This document shows, one piece after another, positions 1 through 8,524 of a DNA stretch of 35,655 nucleotides. The stretch lies in NCBI GenBank assembly GCA_011391155.1, contig JAABRA010000143.1, positions 1-35,655 on the forward strand. Direction: 5' to 3'. Under the pieces are notes generated by a model, which searched no databases, was not told the origin of the DNA, and saw only the letters and a program-made list of their open reading frames with translations. Made by a program: the position numbers and the translations under genes. Positions within the stretch are counted from its first letter, which is position 1, and every line of letters starts with the position of its first letter. The DNA is from Burkholderiales bacterium (GTDB taxonomy: Bacteria; Pseudomonadota; Gammaproteobacteria; Burkholderiales; Burkholderiaceae_C).

Positions 1-547
1 GATGGAGCTTGACGCGGGTGTGCAGCCCTCGGTGTCACACACCACGCGCGCGCCGCGCGGCCAGGAAAAGCACGGCCGCGAGTATTTCTTCGTTTCGCAG
101 CAGGAGTTCGATGCGATGGTGCTGGGCGGCGCTTTTCTGGAGTGGGCCCATGTGCACGGCCACCGCTATGGCACCTCCAAGAAGGCGATCGAAGACCGGA
201 TCGCCATGGGTGCGGACGTGATACTGGAGATCGACTTTCAGGGCGCCCTGCAGATCAAGAAAATATTCACCAATGCCGTGCTGATCTTTGTCTTGCCCCC
301 CAGCTGGGAAGAGCTTCGATCCCGGCTGGAGCGTCGGGGCGAGGACTCGGCAGAGGTGATCGAACTGCGGCTGAGCAACGCCGCGCTGGAGCTGGTTCAG
401 GCGCGTGAGTTCGACTTCGTTATAATCAACGAGTTGTTCGAACGGGCTCTGTTCGACCTGAAAGCGATCGTTCATGCCCAGCGGCTCAAGTACTCGGCGC
501 AACGCCGTGCCCGGGCCGACACCTTCAAAGCCCTCAATATTGACTAG
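1..547 (+). CDS. gmk: Guanylate kinase, C-terminal part (5' end outside the window)
   Basis: Guanylate kinase phosphorylates GMP to GDP with ATP in the cytoplasm and feeds GTP, dGTP and (p)ppGpp synthesis. About 180 residues are visible. The N-terminal P-loop lies upstream of base 1, so the gene is cut by the window edge and the ATG at base 2 is internal. Visible family blocks are the GMP-binding [10 protein letters not shown] segment (about residues 10-19 of the visible part), GREYFFVS, the HRYGTSK block and the [10 protein letters not shown] segment, all close to E. coli Gmk. The stop codon is TAG at 545-547. The rpoZ start follows 16 bases later, the usual gmk-rpoZ arrangement, so the two are probably co-transcribed. 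Identification is firm; only the start is unknown. Confidence 0.97.
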   Translation, partial: MELDAGVQPSVSHTTRAPRGQEKHGREYFFVSQQEFDAMVLGGAFLEWAHVHGHRYGTSKKAIEDRIAMGADVILEIDFQGALQIKKIFTNAVLIFVLPPSWEELRSRLERRGEDSAEVIELRLSNAALELVQAREFDFVIINELFERALFDLKAIVHAQRLKYSAQRRARADTFKALNID

Positions 548-563
548 TCATCTGGAGACCTTC

Positions 564-767
564 ATGGCCCGTATCACCGTTGAAGACTGCCTTCAAAAAA
601 TTCCAAACCGCTTCCAGCTGGTTCTGGCAGCCACGTACCGCGCCCGCATGTTGAGCCAGGGGCATGCTCCGAAAATTGAAAGCCGCAACAAGCCTGGGGT
701 GACGGCCCTGCGTGAAATCGCCGCGGGAAAAATCGGCCTTGAAATGTTGAAGAAAGTACCGGGCTGA
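564..767 (+). CDS. rpoZ: RNA polymerase omega subunit
   Basis: The omega subunit helps the beta-prime subunit fold and assemble into RNA polymerase, and in Proteobacteria forms part of one ppGpp binding site. The protein has 67 residues, a normal betaproteobacterial length. It begins [20 protein letters not shown] and carries the conserved ATYRAR block and the ALREIA segment near the C terminus. The ATG at 564 is preceded by GGAG at 554-557, 6 bases away, which supports this start over the longer in-frame extension into gmk. It lies 16 bases after gmk and is followed by a clear intrinsic terminator at 801-826. Standing between gmk and spoT fits its role in ppGpp-controlled transcription. Confidence 0.97.
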   Translation: MARITVEDCLQKIPNRFQLVLAATYRARMLSQGHAPKIESRNKPGVTALREIAAGKIGLEMLKKVPG

Positions 768-800
768 CCCAAAGACCGCGTCTCCTTCCCGCTCCCTCAA

Positions 801-826
801 AAAGCACCGGATTCCGGTGCTTTTTT
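801..826 (+). terminator. Intrinsic terminator after rpoZ
   Basis: There is a perfect 10-bp stem, AAAGCACCGG (801-810) and CCGGTGCTTT (814-823), with a 3-base loop and a run of T residues to 826. It sits 33 bases after the rpoZ stop and before spoT, so gmk-rpoZ transcripts probably end here at least in part. The A-rich left flank could also let it work on the other strand. Confidence 0.85.
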
Positions 827-869
827 ATTGTCCCCTCCGGGGAGGGCGTCTCCGCGATACATTTGAGGC

Positions 870-3134
870 ATGAGCGCGGTCATCCCTTCCTCTTCAGCAC
901 CCGCGCAGGGTCACCGAAAGCCAGAGAACAACCCTGCGGCAGCGGCCAATGCGGCAGCCGCCAGCTTTGCTGCGCTCACGGCACGCCTTGACTATCTGGG
1001 CGCCAGCGATGTTGAACTGGTTCGCCGCGCCTACCGGTTCGCGGACGAAGCGCACCTGGGCCAATTGCGCAACAGTGGTGAGCCCTACATCACCCACCCG
1101 ATTGCCGTGGCTGTCCAGTGCACCGAATGGAAGCTGGACGCGCAGGCGCTCATGGCAGCGCTCCTGCATGACGCGATGGAAGACTGTGGCGTCACCAAAA
1201 CGGATTTGATCGAAAGCTTCGGCGCGCCCGTGGCGGAGCTCGTTGACGGGCTGACCAAGCTCGACAAGTTGCAGTTCCACACCCGCGAAGAGAACCAGTC
1301 CGAGTCGTTCCGGAAAATGCTGCTGGCCATGGCGCGCGACGTCCGCGTGATCCTGATCAAGCTGGCCGATCGCACCCACAACATGCGAACGCTGGCAGAT
1401 ATGCCGCGCGAAAAGTGGGGCCGTATCTCGGCGGAAACGCTGGAAATCTATGCACCCATCGCTCACCGGCTGGGCTTGAACCAGACTTACCGGGAACTGC
1501 AGGATCTGTCGTTTCGGCACTTGCGACCATGGCGGTACGCCATCTTGTCCAAAGCCGTGACCCGGGCACGAAACCGGCGCCGCGACCTGATCCAGAAAGT
1601 CCGCCGGGAAGTGGAGACCGCTTTTTCCGAGACTGGCATGAAGGTTCGTATTGCCGGGCGTGAAAAATCCTTGTATTCCATCTACAAGAAGATGGATGAA
1701 AAGCACCTGAGCTTTGCGCAGGTCACGGACATCTACGGATTCCGTGTCATCGTTCCGGGCATCACCGACTGCTACACGGCGCTCGGCATCCTGCATCAGT
1801 TGTACAAACCAGTACCGGGGAGGTTCAAGGACTACATCGCCATCGCCAAGCTCAATGGATACCAGTCGCTCCACACCACCCTGGTGGGACCTTCCGGGGT
1901 CAATGTGGAGTTCCAGATGCGCACGGAAGCGATGCACGTCGTCGCCGAGTCCGGGGTGGCGGCCCACTGGCTTTACAAGGCGAGCGACCCGAACAGCCCG
2001 GCAGCAGGTCGGCTTGGCGTCAAGTGGCTGCAGTCATTGCTCGACATCCAGGACGAAACGCGGGATGCCGCTGAATTCTGGGACCATGTCAAAGTCGATC
2101 TTTTTCCGGATGCGGTGTATGTTTTCACCCCCCGGAGCCAGATCATGGCGCTCCCGCGGGGCGCCACCGTGGTCGACTTCGCCTACGCCATCCACAGCAA
2201 TGTCGGCGATCACACCGCTGCGGCCAAAATCAATGGCGAGCAAGTCCCGCTGCGCACTGAGCTGAAAAATGGTGACGTGGTGGAAATCATCATTGCCCCC
2301 GTGTCCACCCCCAACCCGGCGTGGCTCGGCTTTGTAAGAACCGGGCGGGCACGATCCAAGATTCGCCACCATCTCAAGACCATGGCTCAGGCCGAGTCGC
2401 AGGCGCTGGGTGAAAAATTGCTGACCCAGGCACTGCGGGCTGAGGGCATGGAAAAATTGCCAGGCGATGAAGCTGCCTATTTTTCAACCTGGGACAAGTT
2501 GCTGCGATTTACCGGCAGCCGCAACAAATCCGAGCTGCTGACGGACATCGGCCTGGGCAAGCGTATTGCCACCATCGTCGCGAAACGCCTGGTGACGCTG
2601 CTGGCCGAACGCGGCGAAAAGCCCGACCCCCTGCTCATGACGCGCGAGCGCTACACAGCCCATGAAACCCTGTCGCAGGGCGCCGTAACCCTTGACGGCA
2701 CAGAAAATGCCTCCGTGCAGTACGCACAGTGTTGCCGGCCGGTTCCGGGCGAAAAAATCGTGGGCTACCTGGGCCGTGGTGAGGGACTGGTCGTCCACCT
2801 GGCCGACTGCTCCGTCGCAAAACGCCTCAAGCACAAGGATGCAGAACGGTTCATCCATGTCGAATGGGCTGACGAGCCGTCGCGTCCGTTCGAGACCGGC
2901 GTAATGGTCACGGTCGCCAACGGCAAGGGCGTCCTGGCGCGGGTGGCCTCGGCCCTGGCGGCTGCGGAAGCCGACATTACCCACATGGACATGGGCGAAG
3001 AAGCGGCCCAGGAGGCGACCGATCTGCGCTTCCTGATCGCCGTGCGCGACAGCGCCCATCTCGAAACTGTGCTTCGCGCCTTGAACCGCACGACCTCGGT
3101 CCTGCTGGCAAGCCGGATCAAACCCTCCGCCTGA
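870..3134 (+). CDS. spoT: Bifunctional (p)ppGpp synthetase/hydrolase (RSH family, SpoT type)
   Basis: This enzyme makes and degrades the stringent-response alarmone (p)ppGpp. It has 754 residues with the full RSH order. The HD hydrolase domain has HDAMED at about 100-105, needed for Mn-dependent hydrolysis. The synthetase domain has an RFKD motif at 318-321, the RXKD type of bifunctional enzymes rather than the EXDD type of RelA, followed by NGYQSLHT. A TGS domain lies at about 410-470 (VYVFTPRSQIMALPRGATVV), and a C-terminal ACT domain at about 675-750. It should therefore be active in both directions. The N-terminal 35 residues are Ala/Pro/Ser-rich and probably disordered. The ATG at 870 has GAGG only one base upstream, but no other start fits. 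It follows rpoZ but is separated by a terminator. It ends 3 bases before the converging greB stop. Confidence 0.96.
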   Translation: MSAVIPSSSAPAQGHRKPENNPAAAANAAAASFAALTARLDYLGASDVELVRRAYRFADEAHLGQLRNSGEPYITHPIAVAVQCTEWKLDAQALMAALLHDAMEDCGVTKTDLIESFGAPVAELVDGLTKLDKLQFHTREENQSESFRKMLLAMARDVRVILIKLADRTHNMRTLADMPREKWGRISAETLEIYAPIAHRLGLNQTYRELQDLSFRHLRPWRYAILSKAVTRARNRRRDLIQKVRREVETAFSETGMKVRIAGREKSLYSIYKKMDEKHLSFAQVTDIYGFRVIVPGITDCYTALGILHQLYKPVPGRFKDYIAIAKLNGYQSLHTTLVGPSGVNVEFQMRTEAMHVVAESGVAAHWLYKASDPNSPAAGRLGVKWLQSLLDIQDETRDAAEFWDHVKVDLFPDAVYVFTPRSQIMALPRGATVVDFAYAIHSNVGDHTAAAKINGEQVPLRTELKNGDVVEIIIAPVSTPNPAWLGFVRTGRARSKIRHHLKTMAQAESQALGEKLLTQALRAEGMEKLPGDEAAYFSTWDKLLRFTGSRNKSELLTDIGLGKRIATIVAKRLVTLLAERGEKPDPLLMTRERYTAHETLSQGAVTLDGTENASVQYAQCCRPVPGEKIVGYLGRGEGLVVHLADCSVAKRLKHKDAERFIHVEWADEPSRPFETGVMVTVANGKGVLARVASALAAAEADITHMDMGEEAAQEATDLRFLIAVRDSAHLETVLRALNRTTSVLLASRIKPSA

Positions 3135-3137
3135 AGC

Positions 3138-3698
3138 CTACTGCGAACGGTCGTCTGGATAGCTGACTGACAGCACCTCGATCTCCTGAACACCGGCTGG
3201 CGTGACCAGTTTGAGCACGTCGCCAATCCTGGCCTTCAACAGGGTTCTGGCGATTGGCGAAATCCAGCTGACTTCACCCCGCTCGCTTTGCGCCTCGTCA
3301 ATGCCTTTGATCACAATCGTCCTGGTGACGCCGCTGTTCTCGATGTAGGTGACGGTGGCACCAAAAAAAACCTGATCGTTGCCATGCTGGGCTGCAGGAT
3401 CAACGATCTCGGCGATTTCCAGGCGCTGGGTCAGGAACCTGATGCGCCGGTCAATTTCCCGCAAACGCTTCTTTCCATAGATGTAGTCACCGTTTTCGGA
3501 CCGGTCACCGTTGCTCGCCGCCCAATGCACGATCTCCACCACCCGCGGCCGCTCCGTGTCGATCAAGGACAGCAGCTCCGCACGCAAATGCGCGTAGCCC
3601 GCCGGCGTGATGTAGTTGCGTGTGCCGGCCGGCATCGACGGCAATGCGGTGTCATCTTCGTCGTCACCCTCAATTTCCCGGGTGAATGCCTTGCTCAT
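3138..3698 (-). CDS. greB: Transcription elongation factor GreB
   Basis: GreB enters the RNA polymerase secondary channel and stimulates cleavage of backtracked transcripts. The protein has 186 residues. The coiled-coil tip segment GDRSENGDYIYGKKRLREID identifies GreB rather than GreA, and its acidic residues are the catalytic ones. The C-terminal FKBP-like domain follows from about residue 110 (VFFGATVTY, then ISPIARTLL). About 28 N-terminal residues, including an acidic GDDEDD stretch, precede the normal GreB start and are absent from the 158-residue E. coli protein. The ATG at 3698 was chosen over an upstream in-frame ATG because GGGAG lies 6 bases before it and the upstream extension runs into a terminator. 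The gene converges on spoT with a 3-base gap. Confidence 0.95.
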   Translation of the reverse strand: MSKAFTREIEGDDEDDTALPSMPAGTRNYITPAGYAHLRAELLSLIDTERPRVVEIVHWAASNGDRSENGDYIYGKKRLREIDRRIRFLTQRLEIAEIVDPAAQHGNDQVFFGATVTYIENSGVTRTIVIKGIDEAQSERGEVSWISPIARTLLKARIGDVLKLVTPAGVQEIEVLSVSYPDDRSQ

Positions 3699-3736
3699 GA
3701 AGATCTCCCAAATCACGAAAAGGACCAGAGCAAGAG

Positions 3737-3757
3737 TGCGCCCATGCTGGGCGCACA
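3737..3757 (-). other. Perfect hairpin in the greB leader
   Basis: A 9-bp inverted repeat, GTGCGCCCA and TGGGCGCAC with a 3-base loop, spans about 3736-3756, between the tRNA-Arg terminator and the greB start. There is no T run after it in the greB direction, so it is not a classical terminator. It could be a backup hairpin for the terminator or a structured part of the greB leader. Confidence 0.5.
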
Positions 3758-3758
3758 C

Positions 3759-3791
3759 GAAAAAGCCCTGGAACATCACTGTTCCAGGGCT
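3759..3791 (-). terminator. Strong intrinsic terminator after tRNA-Arg
   Basis: Read on the minus strand, a perfect 12-bp stem (AGCCCTGGAACA and TGTTCCAGGGCT, arms 3764-3775 and 3780-3791) with a 4-base loop is followed by five T. It begins 6 bases after the CCA end of tRNA-Arg and ends tRNA transcription before greB. Confidence 0.9.
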
Positions 3792-3797
3792 ATCGTC

Positions 3798-3874
3798 TGG
3801 TGCGGCTGGCAGGAATTGAACCCACGACCCCTTGGTTCGTAGCCAAGTACTCTATCCAACTGAGCTACAGCCGC
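3798..3874 (-). tRNA. tRNA-Arg (anticodon ACG)
   Basis: A 77-base tRNA with encoded CCA (3798-3800). The acceptor stem pairs GCGGCTG with CAGCCGC, with discriminator A. The D arm begins TAGCTCAG. The anticodon stem CTTGG/CCAAG encloses ACG (complement at 3838-3840). The T arm has a TTCAATT loop closed by a stem with two G-U pairs. ACG becomes ICG and reads CGU, CGC and CGA. It lies between a TATAAT-like box upstream and a strong terminator downstream, so it may be its own transcription unit. Confidence 0.95.
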
Positions 3875-3884
3875 CAAGTCTTAA

Positions 3885-3890
3885 ATTATA
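3885..3890 (-). promoter_or_regulatory. Probable -10 box for tRNA-Arg
   Basis: The minus strand reads TATAAT, a perfect -10 hexamer, 10 bases before the tRNA-Arg 5' end. A transcript would start only a few bases before the mature tRNA. The -35 would fall within the upstream tRNA gene and no good TTGACA match is seen there, so the call is tentative. Confidence 0.4.
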
Positions 3891-3901
3891 GCATTAGAAA
3901 A

Positions 3902-3978
3902 TGGTAGGGCGTGTAGGACTTGAACCTACGACCAAAGGATTATGAGTCCTCTGCTCTAACCAACTGAGCTAACGCCCC
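3902..3978 (-). tRNA. tRNA with CAT anticodon (elongator tRNA-Met, possibly tRNA-Ile2)
   Basis: A 77-base tRNA with encoded CCA (3902-3904). The acceptor stem GGGGCGT/ACGCCCT has a G1-U72 wobble, and the discriminator is A. The anticodon stem GAGGA/TCCTT has loop CTCATAA, with anticodon CAT at 3942-3944 (complement). The T arm is GTAGG/CCTAC with a TTCAAGT loop. It is not the initiator, because the anticodon stem lacks three consecutive G-C pairs. CAT can mean elongator Met or Ile2, the latter with a lysidine-modified C34. The sequence after the anticodon (CTTTGGTCG, TTCAAGTCC) resembles E. coli Ile2, while Met is the common automatic call. It lies 38 bases downstream of hrcA. Confidence 0.85.
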
Positions 3979-4004
3979 CCGAGCAATTTGAAGTGCCTCC
4001 TGTG

Positions 4005-4010
4005 ATTGTA
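4005..4010 (-). promoter_or_regulatory. Possible -10 box upstream of the CAT tRNA
   Basis: The minus strand reads TACAAT in the 38-base gap between the hrcA stop and the tRNA, placed to start a leader of about 20 bases. No convincing -35 is visible at 17 bases, which would lie in the end of hrcA, so this is weakly supported. Confidence 0.3.
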
Positions 4011-4016
4011 GGGGGT

Positions 4017-5021
4017 CTACCTGAAATGGCTGAGCGCATTGGTCACCAGCCGCGACGTGATGTCCACAATCTGGATCATGCGGTCGTAGGGCATGCGGGT
4101 CGGGCCGATCACGCCCAGCGTTCCGACGACAACGCCATCCACTTCATAGGGAGCGCTGACAATTGACAGGTCTTCAAACGGCACGATCTGGCTCTCGCCG
4201 CCGATGTAGATCCGAACACCCTCAGCCTGGCTGGATACATCCAGCAAACGCATCAACTGCGTCTTCTGTTCAAACAAGTCAAAAGCCCGCCGAAGATGCC
4301 CCATGTCGCCCGAAAAGTCACTGACCGACAACAGGTTTCTCTCACCCGAAATCACGACATCGTCCTGCGCCTGCGTCAACGCCTCGGAACCCGCCTGAAC
4401 TGCCGCCTGCATCAATGTCGATATTTCCCCGCGAAGTGACTCGACCTCATGCTGCAGCCTTTCCCGCACTTGCTCAATCGCCATTCCCGAGCAGTTTGCA
4501 TTCAGGTAGTTGGCGGCCTCAATCAGCTGGGAAGGGGTGTAATCCGCCTGCGTGAATATGACGCGATTTTGAACATCGCCATCGGGTGAAACGATGATGA
4601 CGAGAAATCGCCTCTCGGAAAGTCGCAGGAACTCGATATGGCGAAATACGGACGTGCGGCGGGGCGCCATGACCACGCCGACGAAATGCGAGAGGCTGGA
4701 CAACAGATTTGCAGCATTGGCGATCACCCTTTGAGGCTGGTCAGGAGCGAGGCTGGGCGTTTCAAACTGTTCGCGTTGCACCGTCAACATGGTGTCCACA
4801 AAAAGGCGGTAACCGCGCGCCGTCGGGATTCGTCCGGCAGACGTGTGCGGACTGGCGATCAACCCGAGTTCCTCGAGGTCGGACATGACGTTGCGAATCG
4901 TCGCCGGCGACAACTCCAGACCAGAGGCACGGGACAGCGTGCGCGACCCCACGGGCTGACCATCCGCGATGTAGCGTTCGACCAGCGCTTTCAATAACAA
5001 CTTGGCACGATCATCAAGCAT
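4017..5021 (-). CDS. hrcA: Heat-inducible transcription repressor HrcA
   Basis: HrcA represses groESL and sometimes dnaK operons by binding the CIRCE inverted repeat, and its folding is helped by GroEL. The protein has 334 residues, typical of the family. A winged-helix DNA-binding domain covers about 1-80, with [26 protein letters not shown] and [16 protein letters not shown] as hallmark blocks. A GAF-like dimerisation region follows, and the C terminus carries IGGES and the [14 protein letters not shown] segment. The start codon at 5019-5021 is divergent from nadK with only 28 bases between. No CIRCE element was found in the window, so regulation of hrcA itself is not evident. Two tRNAs and greB lie downstream on the same strand. 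Confidence 0.97.
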   Translation of the reverse strand: MLDDRAKLLLKALVERYIADGQPVGSRTLSRASGLELSPATIRNVMSDLEELGLIASPHTSAGRIPTARGYRLFVDTMLTVQREQFETPSLAPDQPQRVIANAANLLSSLSHFVGVVMAPRRTSVFRHIEFLRLSERRFLVIIVSPDGDVQNRVIFTQADYTPSQLIEAANYLNANCSGMAIEQVRERLQHEVESLRGEISTLMQAAVQAGSEALTQAQDDVVISGERNLLSVSDFSGDMGHLRRAFDLFEQKTQLMRLLDVSSQAEGVRIYIGGESQIVPFEDLSIVSAPYEVDGVVVGTLGVIGPTRMPYDRMIQIVDITSRLVTNALSHFR

Positions 5022-5049
5022 GAATCAATTTTAATGATGTAATTTGAAA

Positions 5050-5946
5050 ATGAAATCAATATTCCGCAGGGTAGCGCTGATTGGCAAGTACCACGCGAAT
5101 GTGTCGCGCGGACAATCCGATTCAATGCGAGACGTGCTGCACGACGTTGCGCAGTTTCTGAGTGCCCAGGGTTGCGAGGTGATGATTGAGAAGGAAACGG
5201 CCGCCAACGCGTGCATCAGTGCATTGCAGATCATGGACGTGCCCGAAATCGGCACTCATTGTGACTTGGGATTGGTCGTTGGCGGTGACGGCACCATGCT
5301 GGGCATTGGACGGCAGCTTGCGCCTTTCGGCGTTCCCCTCATCGGGATCAATCAAGGGCGCCTCGGGTTCATCACCGACATTCCGCTTGAGAACTTTCAA
5401 TCAACGCTCACGCCCATGCTGGCCGGTGAGTACGAGGAAGACCGACGCAGTCTGATGCGCGCCAAGGTCATGCGCGACGGAATCTGCGTCTTTGATGCGC
5501 TCGCAATGAATGACGTCGTGGTGAATCGCGGCGCCATTTCTGGCATGGTTGAACTGCGCGTTGAAGTCAACGGCCACTTTGTGGCCAATCAGCGAGCCGA
5601 CGGACTGATCATCGCCACACCAACCGGGGCCACGGCCTATTCGCTATCTGCAGGTGGGCCCCTGCTGCACCCCTCGATTCCGGGCTGGGTCCTAGTGCCC
5701 ATTGCCCCGCACACCCTGTCGAACCGTCCTATCGTCTTGTCCGATCAGGCTGAAGTGGCCATTGAAATCGTGGCCGGCCGCGACGCCAGTGCAAATTTTG
5801 ACATGCAGTCCCTTGCGTCACTGCTGCATGGGGACCGGATTACCGTGCGACGCTCCAAGCACAGCGTCCGGTTCCTGCATCCACGCGGCTGGAGTTACTT
5901 TGACACCTTGCGACGAAAACTCCACTGGAACGAAGGAGGTTCCTGA
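5050..5946 (+). CDS. nadK: NAD kinase
   Basis: NAD kinase makes NADP from NAD with ATP in the cytoplasm. The protein has 298 residues. The GGDGT nucleotide-binding motif is at 78-82, NDVVVNRG lies further on, and the glycine-rich [14 protein letters not shown] block is in the C-terminal half, all diagnostic. I chose ATG 5050 ([15 protein letters not shown]) over an in-frame TTG six bases earlier because it gives the usual N terminus. No strong ribosome binding site is visible. It is divergent from hrcA and is followed after 2 bases by recN. The recN ribosome binding site lies inside the end of nadK, so the two are translationally linked. Confidence 0.97.
   Translation: MKSIFRRVALIGKYHANVSRGQSDSMRDVLHDVAQFLSAQGCEVMIEKETAANACISALQIMDVPEIGTHCDLGLVVGGDGTMLGIGRQLAPFGVPLIGINQGRLGFITDIPLENFQSTLTPMLAGEYEEDRRSLMRAKVMRDGICVFDALAMNDVVVNRGAISGMVELRVEVNGHFVANQRADGLIIATPTGATAYSLSAGGPLLHPSIPGWVLVPIAPHTLSNRPIVLSDQAEVAIEIVAGRDASANFDMQSLASLLHGDRITVRRSKHSVRFLHPRGWSYFDTLRRKLHWNEGGS
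5933..5940 (+). promoter_or_regulatory. Strong ribosome binding site for recN
   Basis: AAGGAGGT, a full match to the 16S anti-Shine-Dalgarno core, lies inside the last codons of nadK, 8 bases before the GTG at 5949. It settles the GTG as the recN start. Confidence 0.85.
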
Positions 5947-5948
5947 AG

Positions 5949-7631
5949 GTGGCCCTCAGAAGCATCAGTCTTCGTGATTTTGTGATCGTCCGGGAGATCA
6001 CTCTCGAATTGCAGCAAGGCTTTACCGTGCTGACCGGCGAAACCGGCGCCGGGAAGTCCATCTTGATCGATGCCATTCAGTTGGCCCTCGGCGCCCGGGC
6101 CGAAAGCTCGGTCATCCGCGAAGGTGCCTCGCGCACCGACATCAGCGTCGAGTTTGACACCTCCGACCCTTGTCGAACGTGGCTGCAGGACGGCGGATTC
6201 GACGTGTCTGATGTGCTTCTGATGCGGCGCACCATCGACACCCAGGGGAAAAGTCGCGCATGGATCAATGGCAGTGTCGCGACTGCCGCGCAGATGCGCG
6301 AACTCGGGGAGCTTCTGCTGGACATTCACGGCCAGCATGCGTGGCAAAGCCTGACGCGACCAGAGGCGGTGCGGGAGTTGCTTGACGCCTACGCGGGAGT
6401 CACGACCGAAACGCTGACCGGTCTCTGGCAACAATGGCGAAAGGCACAAAAGGCGGTGGTCGAGTCCCGCGCAGCGAGGGACTCGCTGCAACACCAGCAT
6501 GAGCGCTTGACATGGCAGATCAGCGAACTTGAGAAACTCGCGCCGGGCGACGGAGAATGGGATCAACTCAACGCCAGCCACACCCGTCTGTCCAATGCAC
6601 AGGCACTGATCGATGCCGCCCAGTCCGCCCTTGAATCTCTTGAGAACGACGAAGCCGGGGCCATTGGCGGTCTTGCAGGTGCGGCCCAGGGCTTGTCCGC
6701 ACTTTCCAATGTCGAACCCGAGTTTCAGGGGTTGGCGGAGATCCTGCGTTCGAGCCTGGCCCAGGCTGAGGACGCTGTTTATTCCCTGCACGCCTACCTG
6801 CGAAGGACAAATCCAGATCCGGAAAGCCTGGCAAGACTGGATGAGCGCATGGCCCAGTGGATATCGCTGGCACGTCGATACCGGCGACTGCCCGCCGATC
6901 TGCACGAGTTGCTGGCAGGCTGGAAGCGTGAAGCTGCGCTGCTGGCTACAGCGGCCGACACCGAGGCGCTCGAGGCGGCGGAGCAATCGGCGGCCAAAGC
7001 CTACCGGGTCGAGGCCATCCGTCTTTCCGCGCAGCGAAGGTCGGCGGCGCCCCGGCTGGCCCGGGCCGTGACTGCCGCCATGCAGCATCTGGGCATGTCG
7101 GGTGGAAGCTTTGAGGTCGCACTGCTTGAAACGGCTCAGCCCACCCAGGGTGGCCTGGAAGAAGCCTCGTTTCTGGTCGCTGGACACGCGGGTATCACGC
7201 CCCGACCGGTTGGCAGAGTTGCCTCTGGCGGCGAGTTGTCGCGGATCGCGCTGGCCATTGCCGTGACCACCAGCCAGCTGGGAGCCGCCCAGACCCTGAT
7301 CTTTGACGAGGTGGACGCAGGTGTCGGCGGTGCGGTCGCGCAGGCCGTCGGGCGACTGATGAAACAACTCGGCCGGGATCGGCAGGTTCTGGCTGTGACG
7401 CATCTGCCACAGGTCGCGGCCTGCGCAGACCACCACCTCGTCGTCGCCAAGCAATCGGAAGACGGGGTCACCGTCAGTTCGGTTGTGCCGGTCGTGGACA
7501 CCCTGCGAGTCAGCGAAATCGCCCGAATGCTGGGGGGCGGGCATCTTTCGGCCACGTCGGTGGCACATGCCCGCGAGATGCTGGAAAACGGACAACGCGG
7601 AGCGGTGGCTTCCGAGGGCACGGCAACATGA
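5949..7631 (+). CDS. recN: DNA repair protein RecN (SMC-like)
   Basis: RecN is a cytoplasmic SMC-family ATPase that acts early in double-strand break repair and promotes cohesion of broken DNA. The protein has 560 residues, with Walker A GETGAGKS at 30-37 and a long central region rich in charged and heptad-like sequence (about 150-390) that forms the coiled coils. The ABC signature [12 protein letters not shown] is near 423-434 and Walker [10 protein letters not shown] near 449. Translation starts at GTG 5949, supported by a near-perfect Shine-Dalgarno sequence. It overlaps rapZ by 4 bases (ATGA). The nadK-recN pairing is also found in E. coli. No LexA box was recognised upstream; expression probably comes from the nadK promoter. 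Confidence 0.97.
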   Translation: MALRSISLRDFVIVREITLELQQGFTVLTGETGAGKSILIDAIQLALGARAESSVIREGASRTDISVEFDTSDPCRTWLQDGGFDVSDVLLMRRTIDTQGKSRAWINGSVATAAQMRELGELLLDIHGQHAWQSLTRPEAVRELLDAYAGVTTETLTGLWQQWRKAQKAVVESRAARDSLQHQHERLTWQISELEKLAPGDGEWDQLNASHTRLSNAQALIDAAQSALESLENDEAGAIGGLAGAAQGLSALSNVEPEFQGLAEILRSSLAQAEDAVYSLHAYLRRTNPDPESLARLDERMAQWISLARRYRRLPADLHELLAGWKREAALLATAADTEALEAAEQSAAKAYRVEAIRLSAQRRSAAPRLARAVTAAMQHLGMSGGSFEVALLETAQPTQGGLEEASFLVAGHAGITPRPVGRVASGGELSRIALAIAVTTSQLGAAQTLIFDEVDAGVGGAVAQAVGRLMKQLGRDRQVLAVTHLPQVAACADHHLVVAKQSEDGVTVSSVVPVVDTLRVSEIARMLGGGHLSATSVAHAREMLENGQRGAVASEGTAT

Positions 7632-8524
7632 CGCTCGAGGTCGTGCTGATCACAGGCATGTCAGGTTCCGGCAAGTCGGTCGCTTTGCATGCATTGGAAG
7701 ACGCTGGCTACTATTGCGTCGACAATCTCCCGCCAGAGTTGTTGAAGCCCTTTGTCGCCCTGGAACAGCATCACAAGGCGAACAAGGTCGCCATCGCGAT
7801 GGATGTCCGAAGCGCCACTTCATTGCCGCTGGTACCGGAGCAGCTGGAAGCGCTGCGATCCAGCGGGGTGCGTATCAAGGCACTGTTCCTGGATGCGACT
7901 ACCGATACGCTGGTGCGCCGCTACTCCGAGACCCGGCGAAGGCATCCGCTGTCACGCAGCGACGATCCCGACCAGCAACATGCCCTGGTAGATGCGATTG
8001 AGTTGGAGCGGGAGCTGCTGGCGGACTTGCGCGAACACACCCATGTCATCGATACCAGCATCATCCGCTCATCACAATTGCAGGGTTACGTGAAGGCATT
8101 GATCTCCGCGCCGACAGCACAGCTGACCCTCGTCTTTGAATCCTTTGCCTTCAAACGCGGCATCCCCGTTGATGCCGACTACGTATTTGACGTCCGGATG
8201 CTGCCCAACCCGCACTACGAGAGGAACTTGCGTGCCTTGACCGGACAGGACGAACCTGTGGCTGCCTTTCTGGGACAGTACGAAGAGGTCAGGCAGATGG
8301 AGCGGCAGATCCGGGAATTTCTGGCTTTCTGGCTGGACGCTTTGGCCAAAGACCATCGCAGCTATGTCACCGCTGCCATCGGCTGTACCGGCGGTCAGCA
8401 TCGATCGGTCTACCTGGTAGAGCAACTGGCCGGCTATTTTTCAGCCCATTGGACGACCCTGAAACGTCACCGTGAACTTGACGGCATCGACCCGGCAAGG
8501 CCGGCTGTACGCACGCCTCATTGA
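7628..8524 (+). CDS. rapZ: RNase adapter protein RapZ (P-loop nucleotide-binding)
   Basis: In E. coli, RapZ delivers the small RNA GlmZ to RNase E and so tunes glucosamine-6-phosphate synthase. The family is also known as YvcJ/YhbJ. The protein has 298 residues. Walker A GMSGSGKS is at 10-17, followed by [12 protein letters not shown]. The C-terminal domain contains the conserved [13 protein letters not shown] segment. It starts within the recN stop (ATGA overlap), so it is the third gene of nadK-recN-rapZ. It ends in a 7-base overlap with the converging mutY. In many Betaproteobacteria this gene sits near hprK/ptsN; that context is absent here. Function by family is firm, but the RNA partner in this organism is unknown. 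Confidence 0.95.
   Translation: MTLEVVLITGMSGSGKSVALHALEDAGYYCVDNLPPELLKPFVALEQHHKANKVAIAMDVRSATSLPLVPEQLEALRSSGVRIKALFLDATTDTLVRRYSETRRRHPLSRSDDPDQQHALVDAIELERELLADLREHTHVIDTSIIRSSQLQGYVKALISAPTAQLTLVFESFAFKRGIPVDADYVFDVRMLPNPHYERNLRALTGQDEPVAAFLGQYEEVRQMERQIREFLAFWLDALAKDHRSYVTAAIGCTGGQHRSVYLVEQLAGYFSAHWTTLKRHRELDGIDPARPAVRTPH

Noticed and set aside
5022-5049. A search for a CIRCE operator in the hrcA-nadK gap
   Set aside because: No TTAGCACTC/GAGTGCTAA inverted repeat is present there or nearby.
5044-5049. TTG at 5044 as the nadK start
   Set aside because: It adds only two residues before an ATG that gives the standard N terminus, and has no better ribosome binding site.
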